From NCBI GenBank assembly GCA_947474715.1, contig CANJJT010000006.1, forward strand, positions 41,430-105,429: a stretch of DNA of 64,000 nucleotides, in the 5' to 3' direction. A program made the translations under genes and the position numbers. Below are positions 17,699 to 27,054 of the stretch, one piece after another. This stretch comes from CAIYPG01 sp903864555 (GTDB taxonomy: Bacteria > Pseudomonadota > Gammaproteobacteria > Burkholderiales > SG8-39). The notes beneath the pieces are model-generated. The model was given only the letters and a program-made list of their open reading frames with translations, was not told where the DNA came from and searched no databases. The first letter of the stretch is position 1. Every line of letters begins with the position of its first letter.

Positions 17699-18280
17699 TC
17701 AGAGGCCGCCGTTTTGTTGCGCCACCATGCAGTACAGCATGGGGATGGAGAGCATGGTGTTGAAGCGCGAGGTCAGCATGGCCACACGTGCAGCTTTGGC
17801 CTTGGCCTCGGCATCCACCTGGACGATGCCCAATGCCTTCTTCTGATTCGGCCAGATGATGAACCAGACATTGAAGGCCATGATCAGGCCGAGCCACATG
17901 CCGATCGCGATAGCCGTGAACGGGCGGGCAAAGGTGAACAGGTTGCCGAGGTAGCCGTTCATGCCAGCCAGCAGCAGGCCGGTCACCACGGTCGCCAGTG
18001 CGGCCCACCTGAACCAGAACAGCGCAGTCGGGGCGATAACCTTGCCGATGGCCGGTTTCTGCTCATCCGGAATCTTGGGCATCGAAGGTATCTGCACGAA
18101 GTTGAAATACCACAGCAGGCCAATCCACATCACGCCGGCCAGCACGTGGAACCAGCGCATGACAAAGGCACCCCAGGCATGGTTGAACTCGATGCCTGAG
18201 CCGGAGGCTGCAATGAGTATGATGACGAGTACGACACCGGCGGTTACCGTGCGCCCCAGGGATTGGAAAATCGCTCCCAT
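17699..18280 (-). CDS. PuuD-like multi-spanning membrane protein (urate hydroxylase membrane-domain family)
   Basis: A 193-residue protein with about four or five membrane helices, including WFHVLAGVMWIGLLWYFNFV, FRWAALATVVTGLLL and a C-terminal MLSIPMLYCMVAQQ. It resembles the membrane domain of PuuD-type urate hydroxylases but lacks the C-terminal cytochrome c domain of the full enzyme. His residues in helices could bind haem. ATG 18280 is preceded by AAGGAG with good spacing; a longer frame has no such site. Urate activity should not be assumed: no purine-catabolism genes are nearby. Confidence 0.75.
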   Translation of the reverse strand: MGAIFQSLGRTVTAGVVLVIILIAASGSGIEFNHAWGAFVMRWFHVLAGVMWIGLLWYFNFVQIPSMPKIPDEQKPAIGKVIAPTALFWFRWAALATVVTGLLLAGMNGYLGNLFTFARPFTAIAIGMWLGLIMAFNVWFIIWPNQKKALGIVQVDAEAKAKAARVAMLTSRFNTMLSIPMLYCMVAQQNGGL

Positions 18281-18429
18281 GACAGAATCTCCTTCGTGAT
18301 GAATTGGTTTTTGCTGGTTTTCGACGGATGCGAAAACAGGGCTGTCAAGCAAACCGAGTGTAGCACAGCAGGGCGATTCTCATTCTCAAGGACATGCTTG
18401 TTCTGATCTCATGTCGGCTTGGGCCCGAG

Positions 18430-19776
18430 TCAGGTGTTCTCGACGCGCGCACGTGCCGAGCCCCTGGCGAAGTGCAGATCCAGCAGGTCGCCAGCGCGTA
18501 CCTGCTCCGCTTCGAGGATGATGCTGCCGGATGCGTCACGGACCACGCTGTAACCGCGTTCCAGCACGCGCTGGGGATTGAGGTGTTCGAGTGACCCGGT
18601 CAGCGCCCGAAGGCGCGTCATCCGCAGCGTCTGGCGCGAGGATAATGACAGAACCAGCCGATGATTGAGGGCGGCAATTGCGTCGAGGCGGTCCATGGGG
18701 CGCGGGCGCCGTTCCATCTGCCGGCGCATCAAGGCACTGAGGGCATGCTGATGATACGCCAGCGACTGTCCCATGCAGCGAGCCAGTCGAGCCCTGGCGG
18801 ATGCCAGTTTTTCCCCCTGCCGGTGCAGCCGTTCTCCCGGATGCTGCAGGCGCGCGCCGAAGCTGTCCAGGCGCTGCATGCGGCGTTCCATGCCCCGGGC
18901 CTGGCATTGCTGCAGCCGGCGGCTGAGCGCGTCCAGCCGGTGCAGCAACGCCTCCCGGTCGGGGCTGACCAGTTCAGCTGCGGCAGTGGGTGTCGGTGCC
19001 CGGCAATCTGCAGCGAAATCGGCGATGGTGAAGTCGGTTTCATGCCCCACCCCCGATACCACCGGCACGGCGCAGGCGCGGATGGCGCGTGCCACCACTT
19101 CCTCGTTGAATGCCCACAGGTCTTCTATGCTGCCGCCGCCACGGGCCAGGATGATGACGTCGCAGCGTCCGCTGTCACCAAGCACTTGCAGCGCCCGGGC
19201 GATGCGCGGTGCGGCGTCCCTGCCCTGCACTGGTGTCGGCTGGACGATCACCGGGATGGCCGGATTGCGGCGCGCCAGCGTGCTCAGGATGTCCTGGAGT
19301 GCTGCGGCATCCCGCGAGGTGACGATGCCTATGCAGCGTGGATGTGTCGGGAGGCTGCGCTTGGCTTCCTGGCTGAACAGGCCTTCGGCAGCAAGTTTGT
19401 CCCGCAGGCGCTGGAATTGTTCGAACAGCTGTCCGGCGCCGGCACGGCGCATGGATTCCACCGTCAGTTGCACGTCGCCGCGCGCCTCGTACAGGCCGAG
19501 GGTGGCGCGCAGCTCGACCTGATCACCATCCTGAGGGCGCCATTCGACCTGCTGATGGCGCTGGCGGAACATGACGCAGCGCACCTGCGCCTGCTGGTCC
19601 TTGAGGACGAAATAGGCGTGTCCTGAGCGCGCCAGCATGTAGTTGGATATTTCCCCCTTGACCCACAACAGGGGGAAACGGTGTTCGAGCAGGTCCCGCA
19701 GGCTGCGCATCAGTGCCGACACGCCGATGGCGCCGGGGACTGCCAAGCCGTCGTTTCCGGAAATAGAATCAGTCAT
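18430..19776 (-). CDS. xseA: Exodeoxyribonuclease VII large subunit
   Basis: XseA with XseB degrades single-stranded DNA into short oligonucleotides. The 448-residue protein has the N-terminal OB-fold (LWVKGEISNYMLARSGHAYF), the catalytic core (RGGGSIEDLWAFNEE, VSGVGHETDFTIADFAAD) and a C-terminal coiled region, all typical. The ATG at 19776 agrees with relatives. xseB is not in the window. It is divergent from exbB. Confidence 0.97.
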   Translation of the reverse strand: MTDSISGNDGLAVPGAIGVSALMRSLRDLLEHRFPLLWVKGEISNYMLARSGHAYFVLKDQQAQVRCVMFRQRHQQVEWRPQDGDQVELRATLGLYEARGDVQLTVESMRRAGAGQLFEQFQRLRDKLAAEGLFSQEAKRSLPTHPRCIGIVTSRDAAALQDILSTLARRNPAIPVIVQPTPVQGRDAAPRIARALQVLGDSGRCDVIILARGGGSIEDLWAFNEEVVARAIRACAVPVVSGVGHETDFTIADFAADCRAPTPTAAAELVSPDREALLHRLDALSRRLQQCQARGMERRMQRLDSFGARLQHPGERLHRQGEKLASARARLARCMGQSLAYHQHALSALMRRQMERRPRPMDRLDAIAALNHRLVLSLSSRQTLRMTRLRALTGSLEHLNPQRVLERGYSVVRDASGSIILEAEQVRAGDLLDLHFARGSARARVENT

Positions 19777-19947
19777 GCGGGGATACTAAACCATGGCGCT
19801 ATGCGAGGCGGGGGCCTGCTTGCCGCGCGCTGTCAGCGGGGCCCGTGCGCGGCAGCCCTGAGGCGGCTTTCCTTGCCGAAGTGCCCCTTGCGCGATAAAG
19901 TGTCGCTGGATTTTTTGACGCAGACAGGCTCTGCGACGGGAGACACG

Positions 19948-20586
19948 TTGTTCGCAATCATCCAGGCTGCCGGCTGGCCTATCTATCCGCTTCTGGTCGC
20001 ATCCATCATCGCCGTGGCGCTGATCATCGAGCGCCTCGTCACCTTGAGGCAGCACAAGATCGTCCCTGCGGGCCTGCTGGATCAGGCTGTCAACGCCTAC
20101 AGCAAGCAGGGCATCACGCCCGAACTGCTGTCGGCCTTGGCCAATGACTCGGCGCTGGGCCGCGTGCTGGCCGCTGGCCTGCGCAACGTGAAGAGCTCGC
20201 GCTACGTCATGAAGGAGTCGATCGAGGAAGCCGGTCGCGCGGTAACCCATGACCTGGAGCGCTTTCTCACCACCCTCGGCACCATCGCCTCCATCACGCC
20301 CCTGATGGGCCTGTTCGGCACGGTGGTGGGCATGATCGAGATCTTCGGCTCGCAGGCGCCCACCGGCACCAATCCCCAGGCACTGGCCCACGGCATTTCG
20401 GTGGCGCTGTACAACACCGGCTTCGGCCTGGTCATCGCCATGCCGGCGATGATTTTCTTCCGTCATTTCCGTGGCAAGGTGGAGAGCTTCGTGGTTGAGA
20501 TGGAGCAACAGGCCTCCAAGCTGGTCGACATCGTTCACGGTGAGCGGCTGGATTACGCATCCGGCGCACGGCCGCCGCAGTCCTGA
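19948..20586 (+). CDS. exbB: ExbB/TolQ/MotA-family proton channel protein
   Basis: ExbB and ExbD form the proton-driven motor that energises TonB (or Tol) for outer-membrane uptake. This 212-residue protein has three membrane segments and the conserved TLGTIASITPLMGLFGTVVG helix and NTGFGLVIAMPAM segment. TTG 19948 is preferred because GGGAGA lies upstream and MFAIIQAAGWPIYPLL fits the family start; an alternative GTG farther upstream adds an unusual tail. It is the first gene of the exbB-exbD-lpxK-trm112-kdsB-adk run. Confidence 0.93.
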   Translation: MFAIIQAAGWPIYPLLVASIIAVALIIERLVTLRQHKIVPAGLLDQAVNAYSKQGITPELLSALANDSALGRVLAAGLRNVKSSRYVMKESIEEAGRAVTHDLERFLTTLGTIASITPLMGLFGTVVGMIEIFGSQAPTGTNPQALAHGISVALYNTGFGLVIAMPAMIFFRHFRGKVESFVVEMEQQASKLVDIVHGERLDYASGARPPQS

Positions 20587-20598
20587 TCGCAGGCCATC

Positions 20599-21015
20599 AT
20601 GAATTTTCGCAGCAACACCAAGGAAGATCCGGAAATCAACCTGATTCCGCTGATCGACGTGCTGCTGGTGATCATCATCTTCCTGATGCTGACCACGACC
20701 TATTCGCGTTTTGCCGAACTGCAGATCCAGTTGCCCACCGCTGAGGCGGAGAAACAGCTGGAGCGTCCGAACGAGATCGCCATCGTGGTGAGTGCCGGAG
20801 GGCAATACCTGGTCAACCGGAGGGCCGTCGCCTTTCGTGACGTGCCCGCGTTCGCGGAAGAACTGCGGCGTGCCGGCTCCGGGATGAAGAATCCGGTGGT
20901 TGTCATCAACGCCGACAACAATGCGACCCATCAGTCGGTCATCCGGATGATGGACGCCGCGCGCCAGGCCGGCTACAGCCAGATCGCATTCGCGGTCGAG
21001 CAGACCAGCAAGTAA
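20599..21015 (+). CDS. exbD: Biopolymer transport protein ExbD
   Basis: This 138-residue partner of ExbB has one N-terminal membrane helix (INLIPLIDVLLVIIIFLMLT). The essential proton-relay Asp is in PLIDVLLV, and a small periplasmic domain follows. It begins 12 bases after exbB. TolR is the near relative, but the pairing and absence of tol genes favour ExbD. Confidence 0.94.
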   Translation: MNFRSNTKEDPEINLIPLIDVLLVIIIFLMLTTTYSRFAELQIQLPTAEAEKQLERPNEIAIVVSAGGQYLVNRRAVAFRDVPAFAEELRRAGSGMKNPVVVINADNNATHQSVIRMMDAARQAGYSQIAFAVEQTSK

Positions 21016-21040
21016 CGCCCCGGTCCAGGGCGGCACCAAC

Positions 21041-22051
21041 GTGCCAGACTCCCGAAAGAATCCTCGCGGCGGGTTTCCCGACTGCTGGTCCCGCACCACT
21101 GCACTGACCCTGTTGCTGCTGCCCTTTGCCGGCCTGTTCTCGTTGCTGGTGGCTGTGCGCCGGCTGCTTTTCCGCTGTGGCGTACTGCGCAGTCACAGGC
21201 TGCCCGTGAAGGTGATCGTGATCGGCAATCTCACAGTGGGTGGCGTCGGCAAGACCCCTCTGGTCCTCTGGCTGGCGCAACTGCTGCAGGCCTCCGGGCT
21301 GCGCCCCGCGGTGCTGTTGCGGGGCTATGGTGGCAGCCATTACCTGCCGCGGCCGGTATCGGGCACCGATGACCCGCTGCTTGCCGGTGACGAGGCCGTC
21401 CTTCTGGCCGGGCGGGCCGGATGTCCGGTGTGGGCGGGGCGGGACCGGGCAGCCACCGGCCGGGCCTTGCTGCAGGCCCACCCTGATTGCAGCGTCATCA
21501 TCTGTGACGATGGCTTGCAGCACTATCGGCTGGTGCGCGATGTGGAAATTGCCGTCGAGGACGAGCGTGGCCATGGCAACGGGTGGATGTTGCCCGCAGG
21601 CCCCTTGCGCGAACCAGTTTCCCGGGCCGTGGATGCCACTGTGGTCAATGGGTTGTCCCTTTTCCCCGGCGGGGGGGGCGACCGTCGTTACGGCATGCGG
21701 CTGCGGCCCGCGGGCTTCGAGACCCTGTCGGGCGTTCCGGTCGAGACCAGTCGCTTCAACGGACTGCGGCTGCATGCGGTCGCTGGCATCGGCCATCCAG
21801 CCCGCTTCTTCGCCACCCTTTCCGGCCTGGGTCTGACATTCACGCCGCATGCCTTCCCCGACCACCATGCCTTTGTGCCCGCCGACCTGCAGTTCCCGGA
21901 CTGTGACGCCATCCTGATGACGGAAAAGGATGCGGTAAAATGTCGGGCATTCGCCAGCGACGGCTGCTACATGTTGCGTGTGGCTGCGGAAGCGGATCCT
22001 GCCTTCGCCGATTTTTTGCTGGAAGCCATCCATGGACGCCAGACTGCTTGA
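21041..22051 (+). CDS. lpxK: Tetraacyldisaccharide 4'-kinase LpxK
   Basis: LpxK phosphorylates the lipid A disaccharide at the inner membrane, the step before Kdo transfer. An N-terminal membrane-associated helix precedes the Walker A segment GNLTVGGVGKTPLV (about residue 65). A conserved DDGLQHYRL stretch lies near 155. The length of 336 is normal and the start is GTG. A run of eight G at 21671-21678 lies in the coding region and could be a slippage site. The 3' end overlaps the next gene by 20 bases. Confidence 0.95.
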   Translation: MPDSRKNPRGGFPDCWSRTTALTLLLLPFAGLFSLLVAVRRLLFRCGVLRSHRLPVKVIVIGNLTVGGVGKTPLVLWLAQLLQASGLRPAVLLRGYGGSHYLPRPVSGTDDPLLAGDEAVLLAGRAGCPVWAGRDRAATGRALLQAHPDCSVIICDDGLQHYRLVRDVEIAVEDERGHGNGWMLPAGPLREPVSRAVDATVVNGLSLFPGGGGDRRYGMRLRPAGFETLSGVPVETSRFNGLRLHAVAGIGHPARFFATLSGLGLTFTPHAFPDHHAFVPADLQFPDCDAILMTEKDAVKCRAFASDGCYMLRVAAEADPAFADFLLEAIHGRQTA

Positions 22052-22214
22052 TATCCTCGTCTGCCCGGTTTGCAAGGGCCCGCTGGTGTACCGCAAGAAA
22101 GAAGGCGAGCTGATCTGTCGCGCCGACCGCCTTGCCTATCCCGTTCGTGACGACATCCCCATCATGCTCGAAGACGAGGCGCGCAAGCTCGCTCCCGCAG
22201 AAGAAGTCGAGTAG
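22032..22214 (+). CDS. Trm112/YcaR-like small protein
   Basis: This 60-residue protein carries CPVCKGPLVY and the RADRLAYPVRDDIPIML segment typical of the YcaR/Trm112 family. In many proteobacteria the gene lies between lpxK and kdsB, as here. In eukaryotes and archaea Trm112 activates methyltransferases; the bacterial role is unclear. The start overlaps the lpxK end, and the ATG is confirmed by MDARLLDILVCP. Confidence 0.92.
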   Translation: MDARLLDILVCPVCKGPLVYRKKEGELICRADRLAYPVRDDIPIMLEDEARKLAPAEEVE

Positions 22215-22223
22215 GACTGCAGC

Positions 22224-23072
22224 GTGAAGGATGTCCCGCCGTTTGTCGTGGTGATACCAGCACGCCACGCGTCCACGCGCCTGCCGGGTAAACCGCTTGC
22301 CGACATCGCCGGCAAACCCATGGTGGTGCATGTGGCCGACCGGGCCCGCCGGAGCGGTGCCCGCAGCGTGTGCGTTGCCACTGACCATGAAGATATTGCC
22401 GCAGCCTGTCGCAAGCATGGCCACGAGGCCGTGATGACGCGTGCGGATCATCCATCCGGAACGGACCGCATTGCTGAAGTTGCCCGGCAGCTGCGCCTTG
22501 CGCGCGGCACCATCGTGGTCAATGTGCAGGGCGACGAACCACTCATGGAGCCGGCACTGATACGCGCGGTGGCATCCCTGTTGCATGAGGACCGCAGCGC
22601 CGCCGTGGCAACCGCCTGCTGTCCCATCGGCAAGGCTGCGGAATTGTTCAATCCGAACGCCGTCAAGGTGGTGCTCGATGCGCGGGGACAGGCGCTCTAT
22701 TTCAGCCGGGCGCCCATCCCCTGGGACCGCGATCGCTTCGCAAAGTCCGCCGGAGCTCGCACCAGCATGGCTGGTGCCGTGGCCAACTGGTATCGGCACA
22801 TCGGGATCTATGCCTATCGGGTGTCCTTTCTCGAGCGCTATGGCGCGCTGGCGCCGTCGCCGCTGGAGCAGGCGGAAGCCCTGGAGCAGTTGCGGGTGCT
22901 CTGGCATGGGTTTCAAATTGCGGTGGCTGTGCGCAGCAAGGCGCCGCCGGCCGGGGTGGACACCCCGGCCGACCTGCGCCGGGTGCGAGCCGCGTTGAAG
23001 AAGCCCGCGGCTGCAACGCGCAAGGCCGTCTCTCCCGAAAAGTCCGTCCGGGCGCCGCGGTCGCTGCGTTGA
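22224..23072 (+). CDS. kdsB: 3-deoxy-manno-octulosonate cytidylyltransferase
   Basis: KdsB activates Kdo as CMP-Kdo for lipopolysaccharide inner core synthesis. The nucleotide-binding start IPARHASTRLPGKPLADI and the VQGDEP motif are present. At 282 residues it is longer than the usual 250-255 because of a basic C-terminal tail (about 25 residues, rich in Lys, Arg and Ala) that is probably not catalytic. GTG 22224 is nine bases after the Trm112-like gene. Confidence 0.95.
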   Translation: MKDVPPFVVVIPARHASTRLPGKPLADIAGKPMVVHVADRARRSGARSVCVATDHEDIAAACRKHGHEAVMTRADHPSGTDRIAEVARQLRLARGTIVVNVQGDEPLMEPALIRAVASLLHEDRSAAVATACCPIGKAAELFNPNAVKVVLDARGQALYFSRAPIPWDRDRFAKSAGARTSMAGAVANWYRHIGIYAYRVSFLERYGALAPSPLEQAEALEQLRVLWHGFQIAVAVRSKAPPAGVDTPADLRRVRAALKKPAAATRKAVSPEKSVRAPRSLR

Positions 23073-23183
23073 AATTGACCGGTCTGCCAAAGCGAGCTAT
23101 GGTCTTTCCTCCCTGCATAAATATCCGGAACGCCACACATCAGGTGTTTCCCCCGAACATAAAACCACCACCGGGATTTCCAC

Positions 23184-23840
23184 ATGAGACTTATTCTCCT
23201 TGGCGCACCAGGTGCCGGCAAAGGCACACAGGCAGGCTACATCACCCAGAAACTGGGCATTCCCCAGATTTCCACCGGCGACATGCTGCGCGCGGCGGTC
23301 AAGGCAGGCACGCCCCTGGGGATTGCGGCCAAGAAGGTCATGGATGCCGGTGGGCTGGTATCCGACGACATCATCATCGGACTGGTCAAGGAACGCCTGA
23401 ATCACCCCGACTGTGCCAATGGATACCTGTTTGACGGATTTCCGCGGACCATTCCCCAGGCGCAGGCCATGCGCGATTCCGGTGTCGACCTCGACTACGT
23501 CCTGGAAATCGATGTGGGCTATGACGACATTCTCCGGCGCATGACCGGACGGCGGGTTCATCCGGCCTCCGGGCGCGTCTATCACGTGACCTTCAATCCT
23601 CCTAAAGTCGAGGGGCGGGACGATGTCAGCGGTGAAGCACTGGTCCAGCGTGACGACGACAAGGAGGAAACGGTGAAAAAGCGCCTGGACATCTACGAGG
23701 CACAGACGCGGCCGCTCGTTGATTACTACATGAAGTGGGCGGCAGAGGGCGATGCCCGCGCCCCCAAGCACCGCAAGATTGCCGGCGTCGGCTCGGTCGA
23801 CGACATCCGCAACCGCGCTTTTGCGGCCTTGGGGGTTTAA
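23184..23840 (+). CDS. adk: Adenylate kinase
   Basis: Adk interconverts ATP, AMP and ADP. The 218-residue long form shows P-loop GAPGAGKGTQ, STGDMLRAA and DGFPRT. Its LID domain (RRVHPASGRVYH) lacks the four cysteines of zinc-binding types. It follows kdsB after 111 bases, which may include its own promoter. Confidence 0.97.
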   Translation: MRLILLGAPGAGKGTQAGYITQKLGIPQISTGDMLRAAVKAGTPLGIAAKKVMDAGGLVSDDIIIGLVKERLNHPDCANGYLFDGFPRTIPQAQAMRDSGVDLDYVLEIDVGYDDILRRMTGRRVHPASGRVYHVTFNPPKVEGRDDVSGEALVQRDDDKEETVKKRLDIYEAQTRPLVDYYMKWAAEGDARAPKHRKIAGVGSVDDIRNRAFAALGV

Positions 23841-23845
23841 ACATC

Positions 23846-24844
23846 GTGAAGCAAGTCACCCTTACCCAGTACCTCATTGAGATGCAGCGCGAAAAGGGCT
23901 GCGTGTCCGCCGAGTTGCGTCTTTTGATCGAAGTCGTTGCCCGAGCCTGCAAGCGCATCAGTCATGCCGTGTCCAAGGGAGCTCTGGGCGGCGTGCTCGG
24001 TTCGGCCGGTACCGACAACATTCAGGGGGAGGCCCAGAAGAAACTGGATGTGATCGCCAATGAAGTGTTGGTCGAGGCCAACGAATGGGGCGGCAGTCTC
24101 GCCGCCATGGCCTCGGAGGAAATGGAGCATCCCCATCGCATCCCCAGTCATTATCCAAGCGGTGAGTTCCTGCTGCTGATGGATCCGCTGGACGGATCGT
24201 CCAACATCGATGTGAACGTGTCGATAGGTACCATATTCTCGGTGTTGCGCTGCCCGAAAGGTGTTGAGCCGGATGAACAGGCTTTCCTGCAGCCTGGCTC
24301 CCAGCAGGTTGCGGCAGGGTTTGCCGTCTATGGTCCCTCCACCGTGCTGGTCCTCACCGTGGGTTGTGGCACCGTCGCATTCACGCTGGACCGGGAACTG
24401 GGGAGTTTCGTCATGACCGAGCCGTCCATGCGGCTGGAGCCGGCAACCCAGGAATTCGCCATCAATGTCTCGAACATGCGCAATTGGCACCCGCCGGTGA
24501 AGCGCTATATCGACGAGTGCCTGGCCGGCAAGAGCGGCCCGCGTGGCAAGGATTTCAACATGCGCTGGGTCGCCTCCATGGTGGCCGATGTCTTTCGCAT
24601 CCTGACCCGGGGCGGGGTATTCATGTACCCCTGTGATGCCAAGCATGTGGCCGGCCGCCTGCGGCTGATGTACGAGGCAAATCCCATGGCATTCGTGGTC
24701 GAGCAGGCCGGTGGTGCTGCCACCAACGGCCAGATGCGCATCCTCGACATTCAGCCCAAGGCCCTGCATGAGCGGGTTGGTGTCATCCTGGGCTCCAGCG
24801 AAGAGGTGGATCGGGTGACGCAGTACTGCCAGCAGGCCTCCTGA
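23846..24844 (+). CDS. fbp: Fructose-1,6-bisphosphatase class I
   Basis: Fbp hydrolyses fructose 1,6-bisphosphate to fructose 6-phosphate for gluconeogenesis (and the Calvin cycle where present). The metal-binding motif DPLDGSSNIDVNVSIGTIF is intact in a 332-residue protein, the usual length. GTG 23846 lies five bases after the adk stop, so the two are probably co-transcribed. Confidence 0.96.
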   Translation: MKQVTLTQYLIEMQREKGCVSAELRLLIEVVARACKRISHAVSKGALGGVLGSAGTDNIQGEAQKKLDVIANEVLVEANEWGGSLAAMASEEMEHPHRIPSHYPSGEFLLLMDPLDGSSNIDVNVSIGTIFSVLRCPKGVEPDEQAFLQPGSQQVAAGFAVYGPSTVLVLTVGCGTVAFTLDRELGSFVMTEPSMRLEPATQEFAINVSNMRNWHPPVKRYIDECLAGKSGPRGKDFNMRWVASMVADVFRILTRGGVFMYPCDAKHVAGRLRLMYEANPMAFVVEQAGGAATNGQMRILDIQPKALHERVGVILGSSEEVDRVTQYCQQAS

Positions 24845-24876
24845 CGCTGCGGCTGCTCGCCCTCGGGGGGGCAGCT

Positions 24877-24886
24877 TGGTTATAAT
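24877..24886 (+). promoter_or_regulatory. Likely extended -10 promoter of hppA
   Basis: TTGGTTATAAT lies 69 bases upstream of the hppA ATG. A TATAAT with a preceding TGG fits an extended -10; no clear -35 is visible. Confidence 0.5.
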
Positions 24887-24954
24887 TCGAAACTTTACGC
24901 AATTCTGCCCACGCTTATAGCGTCGGGCGGTTATACCAATTCAGCGGAGGATTT

Positions 24955-27018
24955 ATGGAAGCAGGGCTCTGGTTCGCGCTCGCCTGTGCCGTCGTGGCCA
25001 TTCTTTACGGCGCGATTTCAACTAAATGGATATTGGCCCAGCCAGCCGGCAATGATCGGATGCAGGAGATTGCCGGAGCGATACAGACCGGCGCCATGGC
25101 TTACCTGAATCGCCAGTACTTCGCCATATCGGTGGTCGGTGTGGTCCTGTTCTTCGTGGTTGGCTTCACTCTGGGCTGGATGACCGCCATTGCCTTCGCT
25201 GTCGGCGCGCTGCTCTCTGGGGCCACCGGCTATATCGGCATGAACGTCTCGGTGCGTGCCAACGTGCGCACTGCTGAAGCGGCCCGCACCGGGTTGAACG
25301 AAGCCCTCACCGTGGCCTTCCGCGGCGGCGCCATCACCGGCATGCTGGTGGTTGGCCTGGGCTTGCTGGGCGTGGCCGGTTTCTACGCCTACCTGGTAGC
25401 AGCCTCCCCCAACCTGCCGCTGTCCGATGTGATCAAGCCGTTGGTGGGCTTCGGCTTTGGCGGTTCTCTCATCTCCATCTTCGCGCGTCTGGGTGGTGGC
25501 ATCTTCACCAAGGGCGCCGATGTCGGTGCCGACCTGGTGGGCAAGGTCGAGGCCGGCATCCCCGAGGACGACCCGCGTAATCCCGCCGTGATCGCCGACA
25601 ACGTCGGTGACAACGTTGGTGACTGCGCAGGCATGGCCGCCGACCTGTTCGAGACCTATGCCGTGACCCTGATTGCCACCATGATCCTGGGTGCGCTGAT
25701 CGTGAAGACGGCTTCCAGCGCAGCCGTCGTGTATCCCCTGGTCATCGGCGGCTTCTCCATCATCGCCTCGATCGTCGGCTGCATGTTCGTCAAGGCCACG
25801 CCGGGGAAGAAGATCATGAACGCCCTCTACCGCGGCCTGATCGTGGCCGGTGTCATGGCCCTGATCGCCTTCTACCCGATCACCGACTGGATCATGGGCG
25901 ACCTGCTCAAGCAGGTGACCTTCGATATTTCCGGCAAGGCGGTCAGCCTCACGGTCATGCACCTGTATGGCGCGGCCGTGATCGGCCTGGTCCTGACGGC
26001 GCTGATGGTGGTGATCACCGAGTACTACACCGCCACCGAATATGCACCGGTGCGCCACGTCGCCCAGGCCTCCACCACCGGTCACGCCACCAACATCATT
26101 GCCGGCATCGGCGTGTCGATGAGATCCTGCGCCTGGCCCGTGCTGGCGGTCTGCGCTTCGATCTGGTTCGCCTATGATCTGGCCGGCCTGTACGGCATCG
26201 CGATTGCGGCAACCTCCATGCTGTCCATGACTGGCATCATCGTGGCTCTGGACGCCTACGGCCCCATCACCGACAACGCTGGCGGCATTGCCGAAATGGC
26301 GAACCTGCCCGAGTCCGTGCGTGCCATCACCGATCCGCTGGATGCCGTGGGTAACACCACCAAGGCTGTCACCAAGGGTTATGCCATTGGTTCGGCGGGC
26401 CTGGCCGCCTTGGTGCTGTTTGCCGACTACACACACGCTCTGGAGCATGCTGGCCAGACCCTGTTGTTCGACCTTTCCGACCACAAGGTGGTGGTCGGCC
26501 TGCTGATTGGCGGCCTGATTCCCTACCTGTTCGGCGCCATGGCCATGGAAGCGGTCGGGCGTGCCGCTGCCTCGGTGGTGGTTGAAGTACGCCGCCAGTT
26601 CAAGGAGATTCCCGGCATCATGGAAGGCACCAGCAAGCCCGAGTATGGCCGCGCCGTGGACATGCTGACCAAGGCTGCCATCAGGGAAATGATCGTCCCC
26701 TCGTTGCTGCCAGTGCTGGTGCCCATCGTCGTGGGTCTGGTACTCGGACCGCAGGCGCTGGGCGGCGTGCTCATGGGGTCCATCGTGACCGGCCTGTTCG
26801 TGGCGATCTCGATGACCACTGGTGGTGGCGCCTGGGATAATGCCAAGAAGTACATTGAAGATGGCCATCATGGCGGCAAGGGTTCCGACGCCCATAAGGC
26901 GGCAGTGACCGGCGACACCGTTGGCGATCCTTACAAGGACACTGCGGGCCCCGCCATCAATCCCTTGATCAAGATCATCAACATCGTTGCATTGCTCATC
27001 GTTCCCCTGATCGTTTAA
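24955..27018 (+). CDS. hppA: Membrane-bound proton-translocating pyrophosphatase, K+-independent type
   Basis: HppA couples pyrophosphate hydrolysis to proton pumping across the inner membrane. The 687-residue protein has about 16 helices. The substrate motif DVGADLVGKVEAGIPEDDP is near residue 190, with ADNVGDNVGDCAGMA after it. The K+ dependence signature reads GNTTKAVTKG, with Lys at 470 and Thr at 473, the K+-independent form; K+-dependent enzymes have Ala and Gly there. GCGGAGGATTT precedes the ATG. Proton rather than sodium pumping is inferred from the K+-independent subclass. Confidence 0.95.
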   Translation: MEAGLWFALACAVVAILYGAISTKWILAQPAGNDRMQEIAGAIQTGAMAYLNRQYFAISVVGVVLFFVVGFTLGWMTAIAFAVGALLSGATGYIGMNVSVRANVRTAEAARTGLNEALTVAFRGGAITGMLVVGLGLLGVAGFYAYLVAASPNLPLSDVIKPLVGFGFGGSLISIFARLGGGIFTKGADVGADLVGKVEAGIPEDDPRNPAVIADNVGDNVGDCAGMAADLFETYAVTLIATMILGALIVKTASSAAVVYPLVIGGFSIIASIVGCMFVKATPGKKIMNALYRGLIVAGVMALIAFYPITDWIMGDLLKQVTFDISGKAVSLTVMHLYGAAVIGLVLTALMVVITEYYTATEYAPVRHVAQASTTGHATNIIAGIGVSMRSCAWPVLAVCASIWFAYDLAGLYGIAIAATSMLSMTGIIVALDAYGPITDNAGGIAEMANLPESVRAITDPLDAVGNTTKAVTKGYAIGSAGLAALVLFADYTHALEHAGQTLLFDLSDHKVVVGLLIGGLIPYLFGAMAMEAVGRAAASVVVEVRRQFKEIPGIMEGTSKPEYGRAVDMLTKAAIREMIVPSLLPVLVPIVVGLVLGPQALGGVLMGSIVTGLFVAISMTTGGGAWDNAKKYIEDGHHGGKGSDAHKAAVTGDTVGDPYKDTAGPAINPLIKIINIVALLIVPLIV

Positions 27019-27054
27019 TCGTTCAGGGCACTACGGCGGTACGGCGGGTCTTGA

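Noticed and set aside
19681..19947. N-terminal extension of ExbB
   Set aside because: It runs through the xseA start region, has no membrane or signal character and no ribosome site; TTG 19948 is supported by GGGAGA and the family start.
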